Program-made: the position numbers and the translations under genes
Shown: in pieces, positions 1 through 8,455 of the stretch
Numbering within the stretch: position 1 is the first letter of the stretch
Layout: the number at the start of each line of letters is the position of its first letter
Assembly (NCBI GenBank): GCA_965229335.1
Contig: OZ245874.1
Coordinates: 4,898,001 to 4,962,000 of the forward strand
Direction of reading: 5' to 3'
DNA: 64,000 bases
From: JAFKFH01 sp017307375
Lineage (GTDB): Bacteria > Pseudomonadota > Alphaproteobacteria > Ferrovibrionales > Ferrovibrionaceae
Notes under the pieces: generated by a model
The model's database searches: none
The model's input: the letters and a program-made list of their open reading frames with translations, nothing else
What the model was told of the DNA's origin: nothing

Positions 1-4
1 CCCC

Positions 5-832
5 GTGATCGAGGTCTTCGCCCGGCTGGCCGACCTCGCACGGGCGGGCGAAGCCTGCATCCTCGTCACCGTCGCGGCGATCGCCGGATCGACGCCGCGC
101 GAGGCCGGCGCGAAGATGGTGGTCACCCGCGAGGCCATCACCGGCACGATCGGCGGCGGCCAGCTCGAATTCCAGGCGATCGAGACCGCGCGCGGCCTGC
201 TCGACGCCGGACAGGCGACGCCGGTACTGTCGCAAGTACCGCTGGGCCCGGCGGCGCAGCAATGCTGCGGCGGCCATGTCGCCCTGCTCTACGAACCGAT
301 CCTGCCGCCGCGCCTGCGGCTCGCGTTGTTCGGCGCCGGCCATGTCGCCCGCGCGCTGGTGGCCAAGCTGGCCGACACCCCGGTGCGCGTCACCTGGATC
401 GACCCGCGGCCCGATGAATTTCCCGCCGACATGCCGGCCAACGCCACCCCGGTCGTGACCGAAAAACCGCTCGACGAGGTGGCGCGGCTGGCCCCCGGCT
501 CCCATGTCCTGGTGATGACCCACAGCCATCAGCTGGACGAGGCGCTGGTCGCCGCGGTGCTGCGCCGGGCTGATGCCGCCTGGATCGGCCTGATCGGTTC
601 GGCCTCCAAGCGCGCCCGCTTCTTCCACCGCCTGAGCGACCAGGGCTTTACGGCCGATGACCTGGCCCGCGTCACCTGCCCGATCGGCATTCCGGGGATC
701 ACCGGCAAGGAACCCGGCGTCATCGCGATCGCGGTGGCCGCCCAGCTCCTGTCCACGCTGGCCGATGCACCGGCCGGCACGACGTCGAAGGCGCAGTGGC
801 AGGCCTGGAAAACCGTCCCGGCGCTATCCTGA
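5..832 (+). CDS. xdhC: XdhC-family molybdenum cofactor insertion/maturation protein
   Basis: XdhC proteins bind molybdenum cofactor and help sulfurate it and load it into xanthine dehydrogenase in the cytoplasm. The 275-residue product has the family pattern: an N-terminal segment with GSTPREAGAKM and GTIGGGQLE, a CCGG cysteine pair near residue 87, a Rossmann-like motif LFGAGHVARAL near residue 108, and the C-terminal GLIGSASKRARF and GIPGITGKEPGVIAIAVAAQ blocks. The frame opens with GTG five bases into the window. Length fits a full-length protein, but an upstream start or upstream xdhAB genes cannot be seen. It runs towards the synthetase gene with about 170 bp between them, and I see no terminator there. 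Confidence 0.88.
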   Translation: MIEVFARLADLARAGEACILVTVAAIAGSTPREAGAKMVVTREAITGTIGGGQLEFQAIETARGLLDAGQATPVLSQVPLGPAAQQCCGGHVALLYEPILPPRLRLALFGAGHVARALVAKLADTPVRVTWIDPRPDEFPADMPANATPVVTEKPLDEVARLAPGSHVLVMTHSHQLDEALVAAVLRRADAAWIGLIGSASKRARFFHRLSDQGFTADDLARVTCPIGIPGITGKEPGVIAIAVAAQLLSTLADAPAGTTSKAQWQAWKTVPALS

Positions 833-1001
833 CCTTCGGGCCACGACCGTTCGTCATTCCAATGGCCGATCGTGCCCTGAAAGACACAATCTGAGTCGGC
901 TTGTCCTGCCCGTGACGCCGGTTACGGCCTAAAGTCGGTCTGTCCCCTAAGAGGCATTTCCGCCACATTGGCGTGGCGTACAGTATGGGGGACCGCATTC
1001 C

Positions 1002-4000
1002 ATGACCGACCTTGCCGACTGTGCCCTGCGCGGGCCCGTCGACCCGTTGTTGCTGCGCGACGAGTTGCTGGCCGAGATCTTCGCCGCCTCGGCCCGGCGG
1101 CGGCCCGATCATCCGGCCATCGTCTTCGAAGGGGAGACGATCAGCTACGCCGAGCTCGACGCCCGGGCCGATCGCGTCGCCCTGGCGCTGCAGGCGCGCG
1201 GCATCGGACGGGGGCAGTTCGTCGGGTTGTGGATGACCCGGTCGGCCGACCTGCATGTCGGGCTGCTCGGCATCCTCAAATCGGGCGCGGCCTATATCCC
1301 GTTCGATGCCGACGCCCCGGCCGACCGCATCGCCGAATGCCTGGAGGATTGCGCCGCGCCGGCGATCGTCGTCGATGCGACGACCGCGGCCAAGGCCGGG
1401 GCGCGCCTGCCCGCCGCCATGCTCGCCCTGTCCGAACTGATCGCCGCCGGCGGCGACGGTGTGCCGGCCGACCCGCGGGCAGCCGGGGCGACGCCGCAAG
1501 ACCCCGCCTATGCGATCTACACCTCCGGCTCGACCGGCAAGCCCAAGGGCATCGTCATCGAGCATCGCAACATCTGCCACTATCTGCGGTCGGCCAACCA
1601 GGTCTACGGCATTCGGGAAAGCGACGTCTGCTTCCAGGGTGCCTCGGTCGCCTTCGATCTGTCGCTCGAGGAGATCTTCGTGCCCTACCTGGTCGGCGCC
1701 ACGCTCTGGGTCGCGTCGGCCCGGGTGCTGGGCGAGACCGAGAACCTGCCCCTGGTGCTCGAGCAGGCCGGCATAACCGTCCTGGACACCGTGCCGACGC
1801 TGCTGGCGATGATGCCGAAGGACATTCCGTCGCTGCGGGTCATCATCCTGGGCGGCGAAGCCTGCCCGCCGTCAATCGGCGAACGCTGGTGCCGCGACGG
1901 CCGCCGGATCTTCAACAGCTATGGCCCGACCGAGGCCACGGTCGTGGCGACCATCGACGAGGTGCGCCGCGGCGAGCCCGTCACCATCGGCGGCCCGATC
2001 CCGAACTACACCTGCTACGTCCTCGACGACGAGTTGCGCCCGGTGCCGCGCGGGGTCGAGGGCGAGCTGATGATCGGCGGCCCCGGCGTCGCCCGCGGCT
2101 ATCTGAAGCGGCCCGAGCTGACGGCGGAGAAGTTCGTCGCCAACCCGTTCGGCACCGCGGGCCTCGACCCGGTGCTGTACCGCTCGGGCGACGCGGTCAG
2201 CCTGGACGAGGCCGGCCGCATCCGCTTTCACGGCCGCATCGACGACCAGGTCAAGATCCGCGGCTTCCGCGTCGAACTCGGCGAGATCGAGGCGCGGCTG
2301 TCGACCCTGCCCGGCATCGCCAATGCCGCCGTGGTGATGCGCCGCGACGGCGACATCGACCGGCTGGTCGCCTTCGTCGTGCCCGAGCCGGGCGCCGAGC
2401 TCGACCGCCCCGCCCTGCGCGCGACGCTGCGCGAGCAGTTGCCGCCCTACATGGTGCCGGCGCATTTCGAGGAAATGGCCATCCTGCCGCGGCTGACCTC
2501 GGGCAAGACCGACCGCAAGGCGCTGAAGGCCGCGCCGCTGCTGGCCACCGTCCAGGCCGAGGCGCAGGAGGAGCCGGAGACGGCGACCGAAGCCGCGCTG
2601 CTGGCCGCCGCCAGGCCGCTGTTTCCCGGCCAGGCCATTCCCTTCGAGGCCGATTTCTTCACCGACCTGGGCGGCCATTCGCTGCTGGCGGCGACGTTCC
2701 TGGCCGCAGTGCGCAAGACGCCCGAATTCGCCCATCTGACCTTGCAGGACGTCTACGGCGCCCGCAGCCTGCGGGCGATGGCCGCACGGCTCGACGAAAC
2801 CCGGCCGGCGACGGCGCGCGACCTGTCGTTTGCGCCGCCGCCGTTGTGGCGCCGGCTGTTCTGCGGGCTGGGCCAGCTCGCCGTCATGCCGCTGCTGCTG
2901 ACCATGCTGACCGGCCCATGGCTGACCGTGTTCGTGACCTACGAGCTGATCGCGGAAGACCGCGAGATCGAATGGTCCGAAGTCGGGCTGCTGCTGCTGG
3001 TCTATGCCGGGGTCAACCTCGCCATCATGCTGACCGGCATCGTCGGCAAGCGGCTGGTGCTGTGGCGCGCGACGCCCGGGCGCTACCCGCTGTGGGGCTT
3101 CTACTATTTCCGCTGGTGGCTGTCGCGCCAGCTGGCCGGTTATGCCCATCTCGGCTACATGCAGGGCACGCCGCTCGCCGCCGCCACGCTGCGCCTGCTG
3201 GGCGCCAGGGTCGGCCGCAACGTGTCGGTGGGCGATGTCGAGGCCGGCGCCGTCGACCTGCTGACCATCGGCGACGACGTCACGCTGGGCGGCCGCATGC
3301 GGTTTGCCAATGCCGAAGTGATCGGCAACGAACTGGTGATCGGCCCGGTCGCGATCGGGCGCGATGCCTATATCGGCACCTCCTGCGTGATCGGCCACGA
3401 CGTCGTGATCGGCGAAGGGGCCGAACTCGCCGATCTCACCGCGATCGCCGCCGGCGGCCGGGTCGGCGCCTGGGAACACTGGGACGGGGCGCCGGGCCGC
3501 AAGATCGGCCAGGTCGATCGCGATGCCCTGCCGACGCCGGTTCTTGCCCCCGCCCCGGCGGTGCAGGGCCTGCGCAACCTCTATTACTGGCTGGTGACGC
3601 TGTTCATGCCGTCGCTGGCGCTGCTGCCGATCTTCCCGGCCTACTACCTGCTGGACCAGTACGACGACGTGCTGGCCGCGGTGATCGGCAAGAACTACTA
3701 CTGGTTCCTGCCGATCCTGACCTGGCCCACGGCGATGATGCTGATCTTCGGCACGGTCCTCCTGGTCATCGCCGTCCGCTGGATCGTGCTGCCGCGCGCG
3801 CCGGCCGGCACCTATTCGATCCATTCCGGATTCTACCTGCGCAAATGGACGGTGGCGCTGGCTTCGGAAGTGATGCTGGAAACGCTGTCGTCGCTGTTCT
3901 CGACCACCTACATGCGCGTCTGGTACCGGGCGATGGGGGCCAGGGTCGGCCGCGATACCGAGATCGCCACCAACTTCTCGGGCCGCTACGACACCATCGA

Positions 4001-4985
4001 CATCGGCGACAAATGCTTCGTCGCCGACGAGGTCATCCTCGGCGACGAGGATCTGCGGCGCGGCTGGATGACCATGCGGCCGGTGCGCACCGGATCGCGC
4101 GTCTTCATCGGCAACGACGCGGTGCTGCCGCCCGGCGCCGAGATCCCCGACGGGGCACTGATCGGCATCAAGTCGAAGCCGCCGGCAGACGGGCCGATGC
4201 AGCCGGGCGAGACCCGGTTCGGCAGCCCGCCGATCAAGCTGCCGGTGCGCCAGCGCTTCGACGGCTCGGATGCCGACAAGACGTTCGAGCCGCCGTTCTG
4301 GCGGCGGGTGATGCGGGCGGTGTTCGAGCTGTTCTCCGCCTCGATGCCGACGATGATGTTCATCACCCTCGGCACGATCGCCGCCGAACTGGTGCTGTTT
4401 CCGGCGCTGGAAGACCGGCAGAGCTTCCTGCGCGACTTCCTGCCGGTCTTCGTCGCCACCGCCGTGGCCTGCTCGCTGATCCTCGCCGGCATCGTGCTGG
4501 GGCTGAAATGGCTCGTCATGGGCAGCTATCGCGCCGGCGCCCATCCGCTGTGGTCGTGGTGGGCGCTGCGCACCGAGGCGATGACGACGCTTTACTGGGG
4601 CACGGCCGGCCGCGTGCTGCTAGATGCCCTGCGCGGCACCCCGATGCTGCCCTGGGCACTGCGGCTGTTCGGGGCCAGGATCGGACGGGGCGTGTTCCTC
4701 AACACCACCGACCTGACCGAGTTCGACTGCGTCGAGATCGGCGACTATGCCGCGATCAACGCCACCGCCAACCTGCAGACCCATCTGTTCGAGGACCGGG
4801 TGATGAAGATCGGGCGCATCGTCATCGGCCGCGGCGTATCGGTGGGCGCCGCCTCGACCGTGCTCTACGACAGTTCGATCTGCGACCATGCCCGGCTCGG
4901 CCTGCTGACCATCGTGATGAAAGGCGAGAGCATTCCGCCCGACACCACCTGGTCCGGCGCGCCGGCCCAGCCGACGGCCGGCTAG
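1002..4985 (+). CDS. Pls/PosA-family membrane-bound non-ribosomal peptide synthetase
   Basis: The 1327-residue product has the layout and length of epsilon-poly-L-lysine synthetase (Pls) relatives. An adenylation domain (about 25-510) shows TSGSTGKPKG near 174, NSYGPTEAT near 305, GELMIGGPGVARGYL, YRSGD, and SGKTDRK with Lys502. A carrier domain has GGHSLL with the phosphopantetheine Ser560. The C-terminal half alternates hydrophobic membrane segments with three hexapeptide-type modules (about 720-830, 975-1080, 1215-1320). In Pls these tandem modules condense monomers without a normal C domain or thioesterase. Hand alignment to GrsA gives specificity residues D219 L220 E223 D262 I282 G284 S306 V314 V315 K502, resembling lysine codes. 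The product is inferred to be a short homopolymer of a basic amino acid. It is a single gene, ending tail to tail with the next gene in overlapping stops (CTAG). Confidence 0.9.
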   Translation: MTDLADCALRGPVDPLLLRDELLAEIFAASARRRPDHPAIVFEGETISYAELDARADRVALALQARGIGRGQFVGLWMTRSADLHVGLLGILKSGAAYIPFDADAPADRIAECLEDCAAPAIVVDATTAAKAGARLPAAMLALSELIAAGGDGVPADPRAAGATPQDPAYAIYTSGSTGKPKGIVIEHRNICHYLRSANQVYGIRESDVCFQGASVAFDLSLEEIFVPYLVGATLWVASARVLGETENLPLVLEQAGITVLDTVPTLLAMMPKDIPSLRVIILGGEACPPSIGERWCRDGRRIFNSYGPTEATVVATIDEVRRGEPVTIGGPIPNYTCYVLDDELRPVPRGVEGELMIGGPGVARGYLKRPELTAEKFVANPFGTAGLDPVLYRSGDAVSLDEAGRIRFHGRIDDQVKIRGFRVELGEIEARLSTLPGIANAAVVMRRDGDIDRLVAFVVPEPGAELDRPALRATLREQLPPYMVPAHFEEMAILPRLTSGKTDRKALKAAPLLATVQAEAQEEPETATEAALLAAARPLFPGQAIPFEADFFTDLGGHSLLAATFLAAVRKTPEFAHLTLQDVYGARSLRAMAARLDETRPATARDLSFAPPPLWRRLFCGLGQLAVMPLLLTMLTGPWLTVFVTYELIAEDREIEWSEVGLLLLVYAGVNLAIMLTGIVGKRLVLWRATPGRYPLWGFYYFRWWLSRQLAGYAHLGYMQGTPLAAATLRLLGARVGRNVSVGDVEAGAVDLLTIGDDVTLGGRMRFANAEVIGNELVIGPVAIGRDAYIGTSCVIGHDVVIGEGAELADLTAIAAGGRVGAWEHWDGAPGRKIGQVDRDALPTPVLAPAPAVQGLRNLYYWLVTLFMPSLALLPIFPAYYLLDQYDDVLAAVIGKNYYWFLPILTWPTAMMLIFGTVLLVIAVRWIVLPRAPAGTYSIHSGFYLRKWTVALASEVMLETLSSLFSTTYMRVWYRAMGARVGRDTEIATNFSGRYDTIDIGDKCFVADEVILGDEDLRRGWMTMRPVRTGSRVFIGNDAVLPPGAEIPDGALIGIKSKPPADGPMQPGETRFGSPPIKLPVRQRFDGSDADKTFEPPFWRRVMRAVFELFSASMPTMMFITLGTIAAELVLFPALEDRQSFLRDFLPVFVATAVACSLILAGIVLGLKWLVMGSYRAGAHPLWSWWALRTEAMTTLYWGTAGRVLLDALRGTPMLPWALRLFGARIGRGVFLNTTDLTEFDCVEIGDYAAINATANLQTHLFEDRVMKIGRIVIGRGVSVGAASTVLYDSSICDHARLGLLTIVMKGESIPPDTTWSGAPAQPTAG

Positions 4986-5254
4986 ATCGCAGGCGGCAGG
5001 TCGTAGAATTCGACCTGCGTCCTGGCAGCCCCGAGCGGCGTGACAAAATGCGTCTGCTCGGGGCGGACGAGGCCGGGGGTCGAAGGATCGAGGATCACCT
5101 CGCCCGCCGGATCGGCATAGGTCAGTCTGAACCGGCCTTCCAGCACCCGGATCACGCCCCAGACGCCCGCCCTGGTCCGATGCTCGGCCCGCAATGCCGC
5201 CGGCAGCGTGACCTCGTCGAAGACGGGCGTCGTGCGATAGGGCGCGGGTGCCAT
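4982..5254 (-). CDS. DUF1971 (TehB-like cupin) small protein
   Basis: This 90-residue protein matches the DUF1971 pattern: YRTTPVFDEVTLPAALRAEH, then AGVWGVIRVLEGRFRLTY, PGLVRPEQTHFVTPLG and VEFYDLP. The family is a small beta-barrel domain often annotated as tellurite-resistance-like, and its biochemical role is not established. The ATG overlaps the stop codon of the upstream alternative oxidase gene by one base (TGATG), so the two are almost certainly cotranscribed and translationally coupled. That pairing suggests a shared role in respiratory or nitrosative/oxidative stress, which is inference. Confidence 0.8.
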   Translation of the reverse strand: MAPAPYRTTPVFDEVTLPAALRAEHRTRAGVWGVIRVLEGRFRLTYADPAGEVILDPSTPGLVRPEQTHFVTPLGAARTQVEFYDLPPAI

Positions 5255-5946
5255 CACCGCGCCGGCACCCGGATCTCCTCGGCATGCTCCGGATAGGGCG
5301 CCTGCCCGGCTTCGTCGACCGGCATGCCGGCAAGCTGGCTGGCGAAACCATGGTTGACATCGCGATGATGGGCTTCGTCGGCCCGTACCACCTCGACGAC
5401 ATCGCGCAGCGTCGCGCTGTCGGGCAGCTTCCAGTAATGCCGCGCGATCTCCGGCGCGGCCACGATCGGCGAGCGGCCCTCGTCCAGCTCGCGCAGATAG
5501 TGGGTGTAGCTGATGACCGCTTCTTCCTCGAAATAGCCGACCACGCGATGGGCGGTCCTGGCGCTGACGAGGTAGAGCAGGAAGAAGCCGATATAGAAGA
5601 CCCACTGCACGCCCAGGATCACCATGCGCTCGAACAGCGTCGGCTTGGCGACCTCGATGAACGTCATCAGATGCATGCGTTCGTTCTCGGCCTCCTCCAT
5701 CAGCGTGCGGATCCAGCCCTGGTCGTCGGTCATCCGCCGCAGGCAGCGCAGATGGGTCAGCGTCGCCCCGACCATGCCCGGCACCGCCGCGACGGTTTCC
5801 AGCACGATGGCGCGATGGCCGTAGCGCTTGGCGAAGAACGTGTCGGCGCAGAAACGCAGGACCTTGGTGAAACCAAGCGCAAAGCGGTCCGACAGATCGA
5901 CCGGCCGGTGATGGACGCCGAGATCGACGAACGGGGCGGCAGCCAT
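5254..5946 (-). CDS. aox: Alternative oxidase (cyanide-insensitive ubiquinol oxidase)
   Basis: Alternative oxidase moves electrons from ubiquinol to oxygen at a di-iron centre without pumping protons. The 230-residue product has every iron-ligand motif: LET (Glu50), NERMHL (Glu89, His92), FEEEAV (Glu140/141) and RADEAHHRDVNHG (Glu191, His194). Two hydrophobic stretches (about 52-66 and 107-128) fit the interfacial helices of this monotopic membrane protein. The frame extends further upstream, but ATG at 5946 is preceded by GAGGAG and gives the usual N-terminus. It is followed by the overlapping DUF1971 gene. Bacterial AOX is uncommon and usually gives tolerance to cyanide, nitric oxide or sulfide. 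Confidence 0.95.
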   Translation of the reverse strand: MAAAPFVDLGVHHRPVDLSDRFALGFTKVLRFCADTFFAKRYGHRAIVLETVAAVPGMVGATLTHLRCLRRMTDDQGWIRTLMEEAENERMHLMTFIEVAKPTLFERMVILGVQWVFYIGFFLLYLVSARTAHRVVGYFEEEAVISYTHYLRELDEGRSPIVAAPEIARHYWKLPDSATLRDVVEVVRADEAHHRDVNHGFASQLAGMPVDEAGQAPYPEHAEEIRVPAR

Positions 5947-6057
5947 GGCACGCAACTCCTCGGGGATGCTTCGTGGCGAACCAGATCGTTCGCCTGTCAC
6001 AGATCTATGCTCATCATCGCCGAAGTACAGGATGCCAAATTGCCGCATCCGCCGGGG

Positions 6058-6930
6058 CTAGCCCCGGGTCTCGGCGATCCAGCCGGCGATCTCGCCCGGG
6101 GTGGTCAGCCAGATGTCGTCGCGCTTCGCCGCGATATGGGCAAGCGCCCGGGTCAGCGCGCGCAGCCGGAACGGCTGGCCCGAGATGAACGAGTGTACAA
6201 CGAGGCTCATCACCAGCGGCTGGCGGTCGGCGGCCACCAGCATCTCCTCGAACTCGTCGACGATCATGTCGGCGAAGTCGCGGGCGGTGGCCTGCCGCCC
6301 GATCATCGTCGAGGAGTCGTTGAGTTCCAGGGCATAAGGGACCGCGAGCAGCGGCGTCGGCGTGGTCTTGAGCCACACCGGCTGGTCGTCGAGGCGGAAA
6401 TCGACGATGTAGCGGAACCCGGTCGCCGCCAGCAGATCGAGCGTGCGCGGGGTATGGGCCAGCCACGGGCTCGACCAGCCGGCGGGCGGGCGCCCTTCCT
6501 CGGCGGCGATGCGCGCTGCGACGGCGGCGATATAGGCAGCCTCTTCCTCGGCGCCCATGGTCGCCAGGCTGTCGGAATTGCTGTGCCCGTGGGCGACGAA
6601 TTCGGCACCGACGGCACGCGCGGCCGCGATCAGCGCCGGGGCATGATCGTAGACCGCGGTGTTCAGCAGCATCGCCGGGCGGATGCCGAATTCGGCCAGC
6701 CGGTCGAACAGGCGGAAACAGCCGACCCGGTTGCCATAGTCGCGCCAGGCGGTGTTGACCAGATCGGGCTGCGGCGCGCCGGGCAACAGGTCCTCGGTCA
6801 TGCCGCGGCCGAAATCGTACTCCTCGACCCCGACCGCGACATAGACCGCCAGCTTGCGGCCGTTGGGCCAGCGATAGAACGGTCGCGCGGTGATCGGCGA
6901 ATAGTCGTAGCGGCCAGGGGTGGCAAGCAT
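6058..6930 (-). CDS. PuuE/NodB-like polysaccharide deacetylase family hydrolase
   Basis: The 290-residue protein resembles the metal-independent allantoinase PuuE and related NodB-fold hydrolases. It has a beta strand ending VGVEEYDFG near residue 30, a YGNRVGCFRLFDRL segment, FVAHGHSNSDSL near 125, and a GWSSPWLAHTPRTLDLLAATG block with FRLDDQPVWL. Members open amide or imide rings or deacylate sugars, and the substrate here is unknown. It is the last gene of a minus-strand operon, 4 bases after the amidohydrolase. Together with the importer and racemase-like enzyme it probably hydrolyses a cyclic or acylated nitrogen compound. Confidence 0.78.
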   Translation of the reverse strand: MLATPGRYDYSPITARPFYRWPNGRKLAVYVAVGVEEYDFGRGMTEDLLPGAPQPDLVNTAWRDYGNRVGCFRLFDRLAEFGIRPAMLLNTAVYDHAPALIAAARAVGAEFVAHGHSNSDSLATMGAEEEAAYIAAVAARIAAEEGRPPAGWSSPWLAHTPRTLDLLAATGFRYIVDFRLDDQPVWLKTTPTPLLAVPYALELNDSSTMIGRQATARDFADMIVDEFEEMLVAADRQPLVMSLVVHSFISGQPFRLRALTRALAHIAAKRDDIWLTTPGEIAGWIAETRG

Positions 6931-6934
6931 CGTT

Positions 6935-8455
6935 TCAGTTCCTGAACGTCGTTGGTTGCGTATCGCCGACCCAGCGGTTCATGCCGACATCGCGGCCGAC
7001 CGCCCGGGCATACATCGCGTGATAATGAGGCAGCCAGCGTTCGGCTGCGGCGGCCGCCTCGGCCAGCGCCGCCGCCCGGCCGGCGAAGAGGTCACGCGCC
7101 TCGGCGCGCAGCGCCGCCTCGTCGATGGTCTGCAACCGGCCGTCGGCGAACACGAGGCGGCCGGCCACCATCGTCGCCACCACCGAGCTGCCGCTTTCGC
7201 AATAGACGAGCTGGCGATGAATGTCGTTCAGCGGGGTGAAGGCGAGCGTATCGAGATCGACCAGGGTCAGGTCGGCCAGCCGGCCGGGTGCTATGGCGCC
7301 CAGGTCGTCCTGGCGGCCCATCGCGCGCGCGCCGCCGCGCAGCAGGCAGTCGAGGATCTCGGCGGCGCGCGGCCAGGCGCGATAATCGGGATCGCCGATG
7401 TTGTGGATCAGCCCGGTCATCTTGGCGACCGCCCAGAGATTGACGCTGTCGTCGGCGATGGCCTCGTCGGTACCGAGGCAGACGGGAATGCCCCGGTCGC
7501 GGATGCGGCGGAACGGCATCACCCCGCTGCCCAGGCGCAGATTGCTGATCGGGTTATGGGCGATCACCGCGCCCGCGGCGGCGACGAGATCGAGATCGTC
7601 GTCATCCACCCAGACGGCGTGGATGATGTTCATCCGCGGCGACAGCAGGCCGAGATCGGCGACCAGTCGGATCAGCGAGCGGCCGCCGAAACGCTCATGC
7701 CCCAGCACACGCTGCAGCTTGGTTTCCAGCATATGCGCGAAGAACGGCAGGCCGTGACGGCGGCTCAGATCTTCCAGCGCCTCGAAATACGGCAGGGACA
7801 CGCGCTGCGGCGCCGAACAGGAAACCGCCGCGGCCAGCCGCCCGTCGGCGGCACCATGCCAGCGCCCGATCAGATGCGCGTAGGCATCGAGCAGCTGGCT
7901 CGCCCCGATCTCGCGCGGCCGGGCCAGCGCCGCCTTCAGCCCGGCCGGCAGCAGGTCGGCCAGGAACGGCAACTTGTCGAGTTCCGGCAGATCCGGTTCG
8001 TCGAGCGCGACGGTCGCCCGGATGCCGCTGTCGGCATAAGCCTGCATGACCGCATCGATCACGTCCGTCGTCGGCCGCGGTACGAAGAAGGCATCGTCCT
8101 GCACCGCGGTCACGCCGCCCTTCAGCATCTCGGCGCAGGCCAGCTGGGTGCGGACATAGGCTTCGCGCGGGCTGGGCATCAGCCCATCCAGCGCCGGCGA
8201 CTCATACAGCATGAAGATTTCGAGCGGCAGGCTGTCCAGCCGACCCTTCATGTGATTGACCGGCGAATGGAAATGGCCGTTGACCAGGCCCGGCATCAAC
8301 AGCCTGCCCCGGCCCTCGACGATGCATGCCCCGGCCGGCGCCGCCAGCGCCGGGGCGACCACGGCGATGCGCTGCCCTTCGACCAGCACGTCCGACGGGG
8401 CGGACATGCCGGTATCGAGGTCGAGGATATGCACCCCCCGGAACAGCGTGATCAT
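6935..8455 (-). CDS. Amidohydrolase-superfamily deaminase/chlorohydrolase-like enzyme
   Basis: The 506-residue protein belongs to the TrzN/SsnA/guanine deaminase branch of metal-dependent amidohydrolases. Metal ligands are visible as NGHFHSP (the HxH pair), AHMLETK (third His), IIHAVWV (fourth His) and LGTDEA (Asp). The N-terminal composite beta domain begins ITLFRGVHILDLD, and a C-terminal LGAIAPGRLADLTLVDLD block is typical. ATG at 8455 overlaps the stop of the upstream racemase-like gene (ATGA), so I chose it over longer in-frame extensions. These enzymes deaminate or dechlorinate N-heterocycles; the true substrate is unknown. Confidence 0.88.
   Translation of the reverse strand: MITLFRGVHILDLDTGMSAPSDVLVEGQRIAVVAPALAAPAGACIVEGRGRLLMPGLVNGHFHSPVNHMKGRLDSLPLEIFMLYESPALDGLMPSPREAYVRTQLACAEMLKGGVTAVQDDAFFVPRPTTDVIDAVMQAYADSGIRATVALDEPDLPELDKLPFLADLLPAGLKAALARPREIGASQLLDAYAHLIGRWHGAADGRLAAAVSCSAPQRVSLPYFEALEDLSRRHGLPFFAHMLETKLQRVLGHERFGGRSLIRLVADLGLLSPRMNIIHAVWVDDDDLDLVAAAGAVIAHNPISNLRLGSGVMPFRRIRDRGIPVCLGTDEAIADDSVNLWAVAKMTGLIHNIGDPDYRAWPRAAEILDCLLRGGARAMGRQDDLGAIAPGRLADLTLVDLDTLAFTPLNDIHRQLVYCESGSSVVATMVAGRLVFADGRLQTIDEAALRAEARDLFAGRAAALAEAAAAAERWLPHYHAMYARAVGRDVGMNRWVGDTQPTTFRN

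Noticed and set aside
1872..4544. A long minus-strand open frame opposite the synthetase gene
   Set aside because: High GC content leaves long antisense frames open; its product is low-complexity (Gln/Arg/His/Gly-rich) and the plus-strand frame has complete NRPS motifs.
968..5296. An even longer overlapping plus-strand frame
   Set aside because: It is an alternative frame through the same gene with Arg/Ala-rich sequence and no motifs.
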